Shown: one piece after another, positions 41,459-50,074 of the stretch
How the letters are laid out: each line of letters starts with the position of its first letter
How positions within the stretch are numbered: the stretch's first letter is position 1
Assembly (NCBI GenBank): GCA_016742275.1
Contig: JACVCD010000019.1
Coordinates: 1-64,000, forward strand
Source of the DNA: Gemmatimonadaceae bacterium
Lineage (GTDB): Bacteria > Gemmatimonadota > Gemmatimonadetes > Gemmatimonadales > Gemmatimonadaceae
DNA length: 64,000 bases
Direction: 5' to 3'
Position numbers and translations under genes: made by a program
The notes under the pieces: generated by a model
Told to the model about the DNA's origin: nothing
The model's input: only the letters and a program-made list of their open reading frames with translations
Databases searched by the model: none

Positions 41459-43705
41459 ATGTCCTGCCTCTCCTCCCGTCGAATTCGCGCGGCGCTGGTT
41501 GCCGCCGCGCTCAGCGCACTTCCCGCCGTCGCGCAGGCCCAGCCTGCTGTCTGGGAAGCGCAGGCGAAGAAGGTCACCATCATGCGCGATCAGTGGGGCG
41601 TGGCGCATGTGTATGGTCCGCGTGATGCTGATGCGGTGTTCGGCATGGTGTACGCGCAGGCCGAAGACGATTTCGCGCGCATCGAGACGAACTACATCAA
41701 TGCGATGGGGCGTCTCGCGGAAGTGGAAGGGGAGCGCGAGATCTGGCGCGATCTGCGCATGAAGCTGTTCATCGACACGCTTGAGATCAAAACGCTGTAT
41801 GCGAAGAGTCCGGTGTGGCTGCAGGAGTTGATGCAGGGATGGGCCAATGGACTCAACTACTATCTGCATACACATCCGCAGGTGAAGCCGCGTTTGATCA
41901 CGCGCTTTGAACCGTGGATGGCGCTGACGTTCAGCGAAGGCTCGATCGGTGGTGATATCGAGTCGGTGAATTTGCGCGGGCTGGAGCAGTTCTACGGTCC
42001 GCGATCGGGTGGTGCGACCGGTGTGTCGGGCGGTTCGTCGAGCGGCGCTTCGAGTGGTGGATCAGAGGACGCCGCGGCTTCGCCATTCGGGCAGGAGCCC
42101 GGTGGTTCCAATGGTTTTGCTGTGGCACCCCAGAACACCGTGAGCGGTCATGCACTGCTCATGATCAATCCGCATACGTCGTTCTACTTCCGTCCAGAGA
42201 TTCACATGGCGAGTCAGGACGGACTGGATGCATACGGCGCTGTGACGTGGGGACAGTTCTTCATCTATCAGGGCTTCAACAGCCGCCTGGGCTGGATGCA
42301 CACATCAGGTGGTGGTGATGTGATCGACGAGTATCTCGAGACCGTCGTACCCAAGGGGAAGGGTTTCACGTACAAGTACGGCACGGCGTCGCGAAATGTG
42401 GTGGCAAAGATCATCCGTCTGCCGTACAAGACGGCGACGGGTACGGCCACACGCACGGTGACGGCGTACTTCACGCACCATGGCCCGGTCATCCGTACGC
42501 AGGGCGAAGGAGCAGCTGAGCGTTGGGTGGCGGTGCGCATGATGAACAATCCGCTGGATGCGTTGCAGCAAAGCTACCTGCGCACCAAGGCCACGGACTT
42601 CGCGTCGTTCAGCAAGGTGATGGAGTTACGCACGAATTCGTCGAACAACACGGTGTATGCCGATGCGGACGGCGTGATTGCGTACTTCCATGGCAATTTC
42701 ATTCCCAAGCGCGATCCGTCCATCGATTTCACGCGTCCGGTGGATGGCAGTGATCCGCGCACTGATTGGCAGGGACTGCACACGTTGAACGAAATGATTC
42801 TGCTCAAGAGTCCGTCCAACGGCTGGCTGATGAACACCAACAACTGGCCGTTCACGGCGGCGGGAGCGAATAGCCCCAAGATTGGCGACTGGCCCACGTA
42901 CATGTCGGCGCAGCGTGAAGACAATGCGCGCGGTGTGCATGCCGTGCGTGTGCTGGAGAACCGCAAGGACTTCACGCTCGACGGTCTGATCGGCGCGGCG
43001 TACGACAGCTACCTGCCCGCGATGGAGCAGCTCATTCCGCCGGTGATTGCGGCGTATGATGCGTTGCCTGCGGGTGATTCACTCAAGGTGAAGTTGGCGG
43101 TGCCGGTGCGCACGCTGCGTAACTGGGACTATCGCTTTGGTGTGGCCAGCGTGGCGATGACGGTGGCCAATGCGTACGGCGAAGAGGCGACGCAGGCCAG
43201 CGGTGCGGCGGCGCGTCAGGCCGGCGTGCCGGTGCTTGAGTTCATCCGCACGCGTGCGGCTGCTCCGCAGGTGCTCGGCGCGCTGTCGCGGGCGGTAACA
43301 CGTCTTGAGCGTGACTTTGGTTCGTGGCAGATGCCCTGGGGTGATGTGAATCGCTTCCAGCGCGTGAGCGGTGACATTGCGGCTGGATTCGACGACAGCA
43401 AGCCCAGCTTGCCCGTCGCCTTTGCGTCGGCCAATTGGGGTTCGCTGGCGGCGTATGGTCAGACCGGTGCGCGTACGACGAAGAAGTACTACGGCAACCG
43501 TGGCAATAGCTTTGTCGCGGTGGTGGAATTCGGTCCGCGTGTGCGCGCCAAGAGTGTGTTGGCGGGCGGTGTGAATGCGGATCCATCCTCACCGTACTTC
43601 TTCAATCAGGGTGAGCGTTACGCAACAGGTGCCTTCAAGGAAGTGAACTTCTATCGCGCCGACGTGGAAAAGCACGCGGTGCGCACGTACCAGCCCGGTC
43701 AGTGA
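41459..43705 (+). CDS. Exported penicillin-acylase-family amidase
   Basis: 748 residues, an Ntn-hydrolase of the penicillin G acylase/AHL acylase family, with a signal peptide ending AVAQAQ. The precursor should be cut before the nucleophile Ser of GGSNGFAVAP (near 217), freeing the beta chain; the linker before it is Gly/Ser-rich (about 183-203). The oxyanion-hole Asn is in NTNNWPFT. The family removes acyl groups from penicillins, N-acyl-homoserine lactones or other amides. The stop overlaps the pantothenate-kinase start as GTGA, so the two are translated together. Confidence 0.9.
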   Translation: MSCLSSRRIRAALVAAALSALPAVAQAQPAVWEAQAKKVTIMRDQWGVAHVYGPRDADAVFGMVYAQAEDDFARIETNYINAMGRLAEVEGEREIWRDLRMKLFIDTLEIKTLYAKSPVWLQELMQGWANGLNYYLHTHPQVKPRLITRFEPWMALTFSEGSIGGDIESVNLRGLEQFYGPRSGGATGVSGGSSSGASSGGSEDAAASPFGQEPGGSNGFAVAPQNTVSGHALLMINPHTSFYFRPEIHMASQDGLDAYGAVTWGQFFIYQGFNSRLGWMHTSGGGDVIDEYLETVVPKGKGFTYKYGTASRNVVAKIIRLPYKTATGTATRTVTAYFTHHGPVIRTQGEGAAERWVAVRMMNNPLDALQQSYLRTKATDFASFSKVMELRTNSSNNTVYADADGVIAYFHGNFIPKRDPSIDFTRPVDGSDPRTDWQGLHTLNEMILLKSPSNGWLMNTNNWPFTAAGANSPKIGDWPTYMSAQREDNARGVHAVRVLENRKDFTLDGLIGAAYDSYLPAMEQLIPPVIAAYDALPAGDSLKVKLAVPVRTLRNWDYRFGVASVAMTVANAYGEEATQASGAAARQAGVPVLEFIRTRAAAPQVLGALSRAVTRLERDFGSWQMPWGDVNRFQRVSGDIAAGFDDSKPSLPVAFASANWGSLAAYGQTGARTTKKYYGNRGNSFVAVVEFGPRVRAKSVLAGGVNADPSSPYFFNQGERYATGAFKEVNFYRADVEKHAVRTYQPGQ

Positions 43706-44565
43706 GTTCGATGCACGCGGAGAATCAGAAGGTGGCCCACGGAGAGGCCCACGCGGCCATCGATTTTGGTGCCAGCAACACCGATATCGTGTTGCGCAAT
43801 GCCGACGGTGTACACCACTGGACTATCCCCACCGAAGGACAGCCTGATGAATCACGTGTGCGGCGCGCGTTGGCCGCAGGTGATCTGACGGTGCGTGATG
43901 TGCAGTGGTTGGCCGTAACAGGTGGCAATCGCAGTGCGCTCGCGGCAACCATTGATGAACGTCGCGTGCATCAGGTGGCAGAAGTCGAAGCCATTGGCCG
44001 TGGCGGACTGGCACTGGCGGGTCTCGATGCCGCCGTCGTGACCAGCGCTGGTTCTGGTACGGCAGTGGTGGCGGCGACAACCACCGGCGCACGCCACGTG
44101 ACTGGCACCGGTGTTGGTGGTGGTACGCTCGTGGGTTTGTCGCGCCTTCTGCTTGGTACGGTGGATCCGCAGGAGATCGACACACTCGCCCGGGCTGGCA
44201 AGGACACCACACTCAATCTCACGATTGGTGAAATCCTGGGTCAGGCGATCGGATCACTGCCACCGGATACGACGGCCGTGAATTTCGGGCGCGTGGCGCG
44301 GCATTCGGTTGACGCGTCGCGCGCCGATACGGCGGCGGCACTGGTGAACATGGTGGGGCAGGTGATTGCCATTGTGGCGATCAATGCGGCGCGTGCGCAG
44401 CAACTCGAACACGCCGTGATCGTGGGCCATCTCACTGATCTCCCCAGCGTGCGCCACACGTTCGAGGTGGTGGCGCAATTCTACGGTGCTGCGATTCGCA
44501 TTCCTGAGCGGGGCGGACAGGCGACGGCGCTTGGGGCCTTGCTTGTGGCGGCCGATCGCGCGTAG
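43702..44565 (+). CDS. Type II pantothenate kinase
   Basis: 287 residues of the fumble/CoaW group of the actin-like ATPase fold: AIDFGASNTDIVL at the N-terminus, a catalytic Glu in VAEVEAIGRGG (near 96), SAGSGTAVV, and TGTGVGGGTLVGLSRLL. It phosphorylates pantothenate in the first step of CoA synthesis. Type II enzymes are mostly eukaryotic or from staphylococci and are found in scattered bacterial groups, and are refractory to CoA feedback. The GTG at 43702 overlaps the acylase stop; an ATG three codons on (43711) is equally good. Confidence 0.85.
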   Translation: MSSMHAENQKVAHGEAHAAIDFGASNTDIVLRNADGVHHWTIPTEGQPDESRVRRALAAGDLTVRDVQWLAVTGGNRSALAATIDERRVHQVAEVEAIGRGGLALAGLDAAVVTSAGSGTAVVAATTTGARHVTGTGVGGGTLVGLSRLLLGTVDPQEIDTLARAGKDTTLNLTIGEILGQAIGSLPPDTTAVNFGRVARHSVDASRADTAAALVNMVGQVIAIVAINAARAQQLEHAVIVGHLTDLPSVRHTFEVVAQFYGAAIRIPERGGQATALGALLVAADRA

Positions 44566-44579
44566 ACGCGGCTCTTTGT

Positions 44580-45020
44580 CTACGGTTTCGTGGCGCAGAG
44601 ATGTTTGTGCGCCACGGCCGTCACTGAGCCTGGTACCGGGGCACCGTAGCCCGGGATACCCACGATCTTTTCGCTTGCGATCTTGTTGAACTTGGCGTCG
44701 CTGTAGTAGCGGTTCTCTTTCACCGCTGCCGTGCCGGCCTTGCAGCGTACAGTGACCAGCGTGCGTGAGCCGAACCACTCACCGCCAGGAGCCTTGGTTG
44801 GTTTGGCGAAGACGGTTCGCAGGGTGGCGGTGATTTCGTCACCTGCCTTCTTCACGGTGCGTGATTCGAGCAGCACCACGTTGCCGCCAGCGATTTCGCC
44901 GATCTTTGGCATCGACGCGTTCTGCGCCGAGCTTTCATGACCGACGCATAGACTGACAACGACACAGAGCGCAGACGGAAGCAGTGCCGATGAATGCGAG
45001 AGCAATTTTACGCGAGGCAT
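44580..45020 (-). CDS. Secreted surface-adhesin-E-like protein
   Basis: 146 residues with a signal peptide (about 1-33, ending ESSAQ) and a small beta-rich domain with two cysteines (TVRCKAG, and HLCATKP at the C-terminus). The spacing of Cys, RYYSD and PGSV resembles the surface-adhesin protein E family, which binds host or matrix proteins in Haemophilus; in a free-living organism the role is unknown. Its ATG lies 14 bp after the DUF4249 stop, making it the last gene of the TonB-receptor operon. Confidence 0.65.
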   Translation of the reverse strand: MPRVKLLSHSSALLPSALCVVVSLCVGHESSAQNASMPKIGEIAGGNVVLLESRTVKKAGDEITATLRTVFAKPTKAPGGEWFGSRTLVTVRCKAGTAAVKENRYYSDAKFNKIASEKIVGIPGYGAPVPGSVTAVAHKHLCATKP

Positions 45021-45034
45021 GAGAAGGGAGCCTG

Positions 45035-46258
45035 TCAACGCAGGCGTTGATATATGATGGACCCGCCGCCGCGAATGGTGCCTTCGAAACGAGAGCCGAC
45101 ATTACTGGTCAGTGTGCCATCCAGTACAGCGAGTGTGTCGCGCAGCGACATGCTTGAGAGAATGGTGACCTGCACACGATTGCCGTATTGTTCGGCGACC
45201 ACCAAGCGAGGTGGCATACCAAGCTCCATCGCTGCTCCGGTCAGTCGTCGCGACCCGTATGTTTCGCTTTCGACGGCCAGTTCGAAGCCGCCAGGCAAAG
45301 GCGAGGGCGCGGTCCCAACGACTCTCCAGATCCCAGCGGGCCAGTCCCCTGGTTGGACTCGCACGTCGACCAGTCGCTCGATGACACGACCCACGCTGCC
45401 GAATACGCCATGGCCACCGGCCAGTGTGGTGATGAGACCGCGGGTGGTGAGTTCGTCGCTGCCGCTCCGATAGTAGTCGAAGTAGTTGCGGTCGACGGCG
45501 CTCACACTGATGATCTGCCGAAGTCCTGGCCAGAACACGCGCGGGCGACCGGTGCCAGTATGCGTCAGTGAACCAGCCGTCAGGTATTCGAGCGAATCGA
45601 CAAACGCGATGAATGGTCCGTTGGGGGATTCGACACGAATCTCGTAACGAGCGGCTCCCTTCACTGCTCCCCAATGCAAGAAGAGCGAATCGGAATCGCG
45701 GAAGAATTGCCTCGGGGCCACGGGCGCAGCGTTCCCGGGGGTTGTGGGAACGGTAGTACTGCCAGTGACGACACCTTCGGCCGCTCGTACTTCGAGCGTG
45801 TATCGTTCACCGGGAATGACGGGAAACCAGGGAATGGCCTGTCCAACTGGTGCAGGGACGTCGAAGTTCTGAAAGCGATAGACGCCAGCGCCTTTGCCGT
45901 CGGCGCGCCATGTCCGATCTTCGCGCAGTACCACACTATCGCCGTTGGTTCTACGCACGACGACTCGCGCATTTTGCACCGGCGAACCGCCATCGGAGAC
46001 GATCGGGTCCAGTGAGTCGAATGGCACGCGAATCGTGGATATCGCACCTGTGAGCGAGCGTTCCACGAGAACGACCTGGTCGCTTACGCCTGGATTGAGC
46101 ACGCCATGTACGACGAGTGTCGGCGGGCCCGACGGAAGCGTGATTCGGTCAAATACACAGCCTCCCACACTCAGTGCGACAGTGACAACAAGCACCATCC
46201 AGTGCAGGCGCGCAGACCATAGGCGACTCAAGAGCGGTGAATGCGCTTCAGTGCTCAT
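45035..46258 (-). CDS. DUF4249-type lipoprotein
   Basis: 407 residues with a lipobox VGGC near residue 34. The mature protein is beta-rich, with a first domain containing TLVVHGVLNPGVSDQVVLVERSLTG and GSPVQNARVVVRRTNGDSVVL and a later region with many turn motifs. It matches the DUF4249 group, typically encoded beside TonB-dependent receptors in Bacteroidota and relatives and presumed to be an outer-surface substrate-binding partner. The ATG overlaps the upstream lipoprotein stop (ATGA). Confidence 0.78.
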   Translation of the reverse strand: MSTEAHSPLLSRLWSARLHWMVLVVTVALSVGGCVFDRITLPSGPPTLVVHGVLNPGVSDQVVLVERSLTGAISTIRVPFDSLDPIVSDGGSPVQNARVVVRRTNGDSVVLREDRTWRADGKGAGVYRFQNFDVPAPVGQAIPWFPVIPGERYTLEVRAAEGVVTGSTTVPTTPGNAAPVAPRQFFRDSDSLFLHWGAVKGAARYEIRVESPNGPFIAFVDSLEYLTAGSLTHTGTGRPRVFWPGLRQIISVSAVDRNYFDYYRSGSDELTTRGLITTLAGGHGVFGSVGRVIERLVDVRVQPGDWPAGIWRVVGTAPSPLPGGFELAVESETYGSRRLTGAAMELGMPPRLVVAEQYGNRVQVTILSSMSLRDTLAVLDGTLTSNVGSRFEGTIRGGGSIIYQRLR

Positions 46259-46737
46259 GGTTCTCGTATGTAAGTCAGCGTGACCCGCTGCACGGTACGG
46301 TGGATCGGTTCGAGATAGCGTACGCGTAAGTGCAGGACCGGGCCATTCACGGTTCCCGTATCAACCCAGTCGTCGCTGGCCAGTAACCCGAACCGCCGAA
46401 CATACACGGTGTTCGATGTGGCGTCGAAGGGCGACGTCAGAGTATCAACGAAATCTTCTGATACCACGGTTCCGCGGCGCAGCACGATGCGTTTGGTGTC
46501 GTCGAGCCGACGCCGGGAGCGGACGATGATCTGTCCGGCTGTTACGCTACGGACGCTGCCATCGATCAGGGTACCGATCGTGCGTGGAATTGGCTGATTG
46601 TCCACGGCGGCCAAAGACCAGGTACCAGCAAAGTCAGGTACCGGTTCGGTTGGCGGTTCTTCGGTGCACGCCGTGACGAGACACACCGCTGTCGTGCACG
46701 CAAAGACCAGTGTTCGCTTCATACGCATGCGTTTCAT
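46255..46737 (-). CDS. Lipocalin-like lipoprotein
   Basis: 160 residues. A lipobox VTAC near residue 24 is followed by a Pro-rich linker and a small beta-barrel-like domain whose opening, FAGTWSLAAVDNQPIP, is the G-x-W motif of lipocalin-like extracellular proteins. It probably presents or senses a ligand at the outer membrane. Its ATG overlaps the receptor stop by one base (TGATG) and its stop overlaps the DUF4249 start, so the set is translated as a unit. Confidence 0.75.
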   Translation of the reverse strand: MKRMRMKRTLVFACTTAVCLVTACTEEPPTEPVPDFAGTWSLAAVDNQPIPRTIGTLIDGSVRSVTAGQIIVRSRRRLDDTKRIVLRRGTVVSEDFVDTLTSPFDATSNTVYVRRFGLLASDDWVDTGTVNGPVLHLRVRYLEPIHRTVQRVTLTYIREP

Positions 46738-49073
46738 CACCAGCCCACCGTCACGCCAAGCGTGGGAATGATCGGCAACTGCGACAGGCTTTCGCGAATG
46801 GCGGGCGCCTGTCGGTAGTCGAAACGATAGGCATAGACATTCCGACGATTGGTGGCGTTGATGACACCGAGCACCGGCGTGAAATTGAGACGTCCGCGTA
46901 CCAGGGTGCGCTGGACGGAAAGATCGAGGCGTACCACAGACGGAAGCATCGCGGCATTCCGCTCTCCTCCAACTCCCTGGACATCGCGCTCGACGACACC
47001 ACGATCCCACCGATTGGCGCGCGGGTCGGCGATGCGTCGGACGAGCTGTGTCTCGAGACCGGTATAGGGAATGCCGGATCCAAAACCCAGTCGTCCGGAG
47101 AGCACGGTGCCATTGCGTGTGCGCCACGTGCCTACCGCGTTGACGGTGTGCCGGCGATCCTGCGCTGGGCGCCAGGTACTTACACCGTCGGTACGCGTAT
47201 TGTGGCTGAAGGTGTAGGCCAGCCAACCGGACACGGCTCCCGTCTCCACCTGTCGGAGCAATACATCAAACCCGCGCGATTTCCCGGTGATGGGGCGGAA
47301 CTCATCGCCACGCACATCGCGGGCATCGAGTGGGTTGCGCTCGACGAGTGCTCCATAGTGTTTGGCAAACACCTCAATGCGCAGAAAGCGACGCGGCGAG
47401 AGCCAGTGCTCGAATTCCAATGCTCCTTGTGTTGCGCTCGCTACGGGCACGGTTGAATCGGCCATGACCCAGCGGTCAAAGAATCGCAGTGCGTCTTCTT
47501 CTTCACGAAGCGCATGGAGCCATTGGGTGGTGCGACCAATGGTTGCTGTGAGGGCGGTGTTGCTGGTCGTGAACCAGCGTGCGGCAATGCGCGGAGAGAT
47601 ACCGGACCAACCCGCACCACTCAGGCGCTCGAAGCGCACACCGGGGCGCAACACAAAGGATGACCCAAGCTTCCAGGTGTCATCGGCCAGCAGAACAGCG
47701 GACACGGGGCGCTGCACTCGCCACTCAAACGTAGTGGCCAGCTGCGGCGATCCCTCGCGGTACATGACATCGTGCTGGGCGACTTCGTAGCCCACCCCAA
47801 GCAGGTGCGAACCGTGCTCGCTTCTCAGCAAGCCGCTTGCACGCCATTCCCGTACATCGTTCTTGGCGACGCTGGTTCCTGCACCCTCGTCCTGTTGAGA
47901 CACAAAGCGGGAAACGCTTGCGCGCTGCACAAACGATGTGGCAGTCCCCAACGGCTGTGTCCACGTGATACCGGCGGCGTCGTTTCCCCAGTCGAGCGCA
48001 TACGGCGAGTCGAGGCGCAGCGTATCCTCACGCTGCATGAAGTCCTCACGCAGCCGATCGCGTCCGTGATACGCGGTGAATGTGAAAGTGCCGCCGCTGG
48101 CGCGTGCCCACGAGAAGTGCGCGTGCCCATCGAGAAAGGCGTATGGCAGTTCACGGTCCGCCAGCGCGCTTGCGATCTGGTCGGCATAGGTGCGTCGCAC
48201 GGCCACATTCCACGATCGCCGCGTGGAGGCGTCGGCACCGGATAGTGCGAGTGTTGAAGCAAGTAGCGATGTCTGCACTTCGCCGTGCACTCCGCGGCGG
48301 GCATCTCGTGAGCTACTGACCTCCAACACGCTGGAGAGACGCGTGCCGAATTCCACTGGTGGTGCACCGGCATGCAGACGCAGCCCACCGACGGCCGACT
48401 CGATAAATGTCCCGAACACTCCGCCAAGATGAAACGGCTGGAATAGGGGAATACCATCGAGCAGCACCAGATTCTGATCCTGTTCACCACCGCGCACATT
48501 GAGGCCCGTTGTGAAATCATTGCGGGCCACTACGCCGGGCAACAACTGCGCGACACGCAGCACATCGGGCTCACCAACTGCCGGCAACGCCGTCAGGACA
48601 TTGGCGCTGATGGTCGTACTGGCGGTAGCCGGCGCACCGTCGAATCGTTCTCGCTCGCTGACTGCGGCCGTGGTGCGCACAGCATCGAGCGTAACAGACG
48701 ATGGCACCAGACGCAGCTCCACCTCGGCGATCTGTCCGTCGCGGATGGATACCGGTTGTTCTGCGGCTGTGAAGCCCACGCGTCGCGCACGTACCACGAG
48801 CGTTCCGCGGGGAAGCCGCATGATGGCAAACCGTCCCGTGCTGTCAGTCAGCACGGACTGCGGAATGCCATCGACTGAAACGGTGACACGCGCGAGTGGT
48901 GCGCCACTACTGTCATGACGCACCACGCCACGTACGCCGCGCTCCTGCGCGCTGGCTATGCGTGGCGCCGACAGGAGCAGCAGCGACGCGGCGAGCACAT
49001 GCCCGACGCTGATACGGACGGAGCCAATGCGGAGTGCATTGATCAGGAACACACACCTGCCGGAGACGGGCAT
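46737..49073 (-). CDS. TonB-dependent outer-membrane receptor
   Basis: 778 residues with a signal peptide (ending IASAQ near 43), a carboxypeptidase-regulatory-like domain (about 45-125: GVVRHDSSGAPLARVTVSVDG), a plug domain (about 130-250: LPGVVARNDFTTGLNVRGGEQDQNLVLLDGIPL) and a beta-barrel ending in the terminal aromatic GVTVGW. Such receptors import large or scarce nutrients using TonB energy; the N-terminal domain is typical of SusC-like proteins. First gene of a four-gene operon with a lipocalin-like protein, a DUF4249 lipoprotein and a small adhesin-like protein. The substrate is not evident. Confidence 0.9.
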   Translation of the reverse strand: MPVSGRCVFLINALRIGSVRISVGHVLAASLLLLSAPRIASAQERGVRGVVRHDSSGAPLARVTVSVDGIPQSVLTDSTGRFAIMRLPRGTLVVRARRVGFTAAEQPVSIRDGQIAEVELRLVPSSVTLDAVRTTAAVSERERFDGAPATASTTISANVLTALPAVGEPDVLRVAQLLPGVVARNDFTTGLNVRGGEQDQNLVLLDGIPLFQPFHLGGVFGTFIESAVGGLRLHAGAPPVEFGTRLSSVLEVSSSRDARRGVHGEVQTSLLASTLALSGADASTRRSWNVAVRRTYADQIASALADRELPYAFLDGHAHFSWARASGGTFTFTAYHGRDRLREDFMQREDTLRLDSPYALDWGNDAAGITWTQPLGTATSFVQRASVSRFVSQQDEGAGTSVAKNDVREWRASGLLRSEHGSHLLGVGYEVAQHDVMYREGSPQLATTFEWRVQRPVSAVLLADDTWKLGSSFVLRPGVRFERLSGAGWSGISPRIAARWFTTSNTALTATIGRTTQWLHALREEEDALRFFDRWVMADSTVPVASATQGALEFEHWLSPRRFLRIEVFAKHYGALVERNPLDARDVRGDEFRPITGKSRGFDVLLRQVETGAVSGWLAYTFSHNTRTDGVSTWRPAQDRRHTVNAVGTWRTRNGTVLSGRLGFGSGIPYTGLETQLVRRIADPRANRWDRGVVERDVQGVGGERNAAMLPSVVRLDLSVQRTLVRGRLNFTPVLGVINATNRRNVYAYRFDYRQAPAIRESLSQLPIIPTLGVTVGW

Positions 49074-49162
49074 GCCCCAAGATGCGCTCCGGATTCGCGG
49101 GAGGCGAGTCTTGCAGATCGGCTCGTCGCCGGTCGGCTCGTCGCCCGTTGGGTCTTGGCCAG
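49074..49162 (-). promoter_or_regulatory. Upstream region of the TonB-receptor operon with a 13-bp tandem repeat
   Basis: TCGGCTCGTCGCC occurs at 49118-49130 and again at 49133-49145, a period of 15 bp. The pair lies about 45-75 bp upstream of the receptor start and just after the end of the AcvB-like gene. It may be a regulator site; the GC-rich sequence shows no convincing -35/-10 pair. Confidence 0.4.
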
Positions 49163-49945
49163 TCAGGGACCGTGCGAGCTGCCTCGTCCGGGAATCGCCT
49201 GGCCAATCTGAAGTACCAGATACTTACCGAGCCCACGATAGTCCCGATCAAAGTGATGGTCCCCTGCAATGGCATGGCGCACAACACTCGCGTCGGAAAG
49301 GCCCGGGCAAATCGTGTCCTCCTCCTGGGTGCCGTACACGCAGATCACGCGAGGTACGGTCACTCGCGAGAGCTCCGGAAGCACGGCAATGTCGGTTGGT
49401 CTCGGTGTGGATCGTATGAGGTCGAGGAGGTGAAACTCGAAACTGGCCGTGTGTTCAATACCGAGCAGTGCCAATGCTTCCGTCGCATGCCGAAGGTCGG
49501 GATCGAGTCTGGTCGCAATGAACGGAAGAAAGCCAGCGCCTCTCGAGTATCCCACGAGGACGATGCGCGACTTGTGCCAGAGTGTGAGGTAGTGCCTGAG
49601 CAGCATGGTCGTGGTGGCTGCAGCCGCGTCGGGATCTCGTGCGCGCGCCGTAAGCCAGGCGCGCGAATCGATACCGATCACGGCGATGCCATGGTCTGCC
49701 AACGTGCCGGATACCTGGCGGGTCAAATCGGCCCACCCTCCATCACCGCTCCAGAACACGGCCAAGGTTGAACCGGTGTCGCTTGGATATTCCTGGACCT
49801 TTGGAAGCGGGTCCGGGGCCGTACGGCCCTGCGCGTCCCCCGGACCCGGCATCAGCAGCGAGGTGGCGACTGCCATCAGTGCGGCAAGTCGACGTACCCG
49901 AACACTATGGAACCTTCGCTGCATATGACTTACGAATGGCGTCAT
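49163..49945 (-). CDS. Exported AcvB/VirJ-like alpha/beta hydrolase
   Basis: 260 residues. A signal sequence (about 15-39) leads into a domain with WSGDGGWADLTRQVSGTLADHGIAVIGID and nucleophile elbow GYSRGAG (Ser near 134), matching the VirJ domain of the Agrobacterium AcvB/VirJ pair. AcvB is a periplasmic lysyl-phosphatidylglycerol hydrolase. The late His (GDHHFDRDY) would complete the triad. It is divergent from mprF, starts 129 bp apart, which supports a shared role in aminoacyl-lipid homeostasis (inference). GGGAG precedes the ATG. Confidence 0.82.
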   Translation of the reverse strand: MTPFVSHMQRRFHSVRVRRLAALMAVATSLLMPGPGDAQGRTAPDPLPKVQEYPSDTGSTLAVFWSGDGGWADLTRQVSGTLADHGIAVIGIDSRAWLTARARDPDAAAATTTMLLRHYLTLWHKSRIVLVGYSRGAGFLPFIATRLDPDLRHATEALALLGIEHTASFEFHLLDLIRSTPRPTDIAVLPELSRVTVPRVICVYGTQEEDTICPGLSDASVVRHAIAGDHHFDRDYRGLGKYLVLQIGQAIPGRGSSHGP

Positions 49946-50074
49946 GCGATCTCCCCAAGAACCTCCGGGAAATAGTGTTGCTGCATACCTGACGGTGAGA
50001 TAACAGAGCCATTCGAGATAGCGGGGTGAAGGCGGCGTTAGCCAAGGTTCAGGATCCGGCAGCAGATTTCCGGT

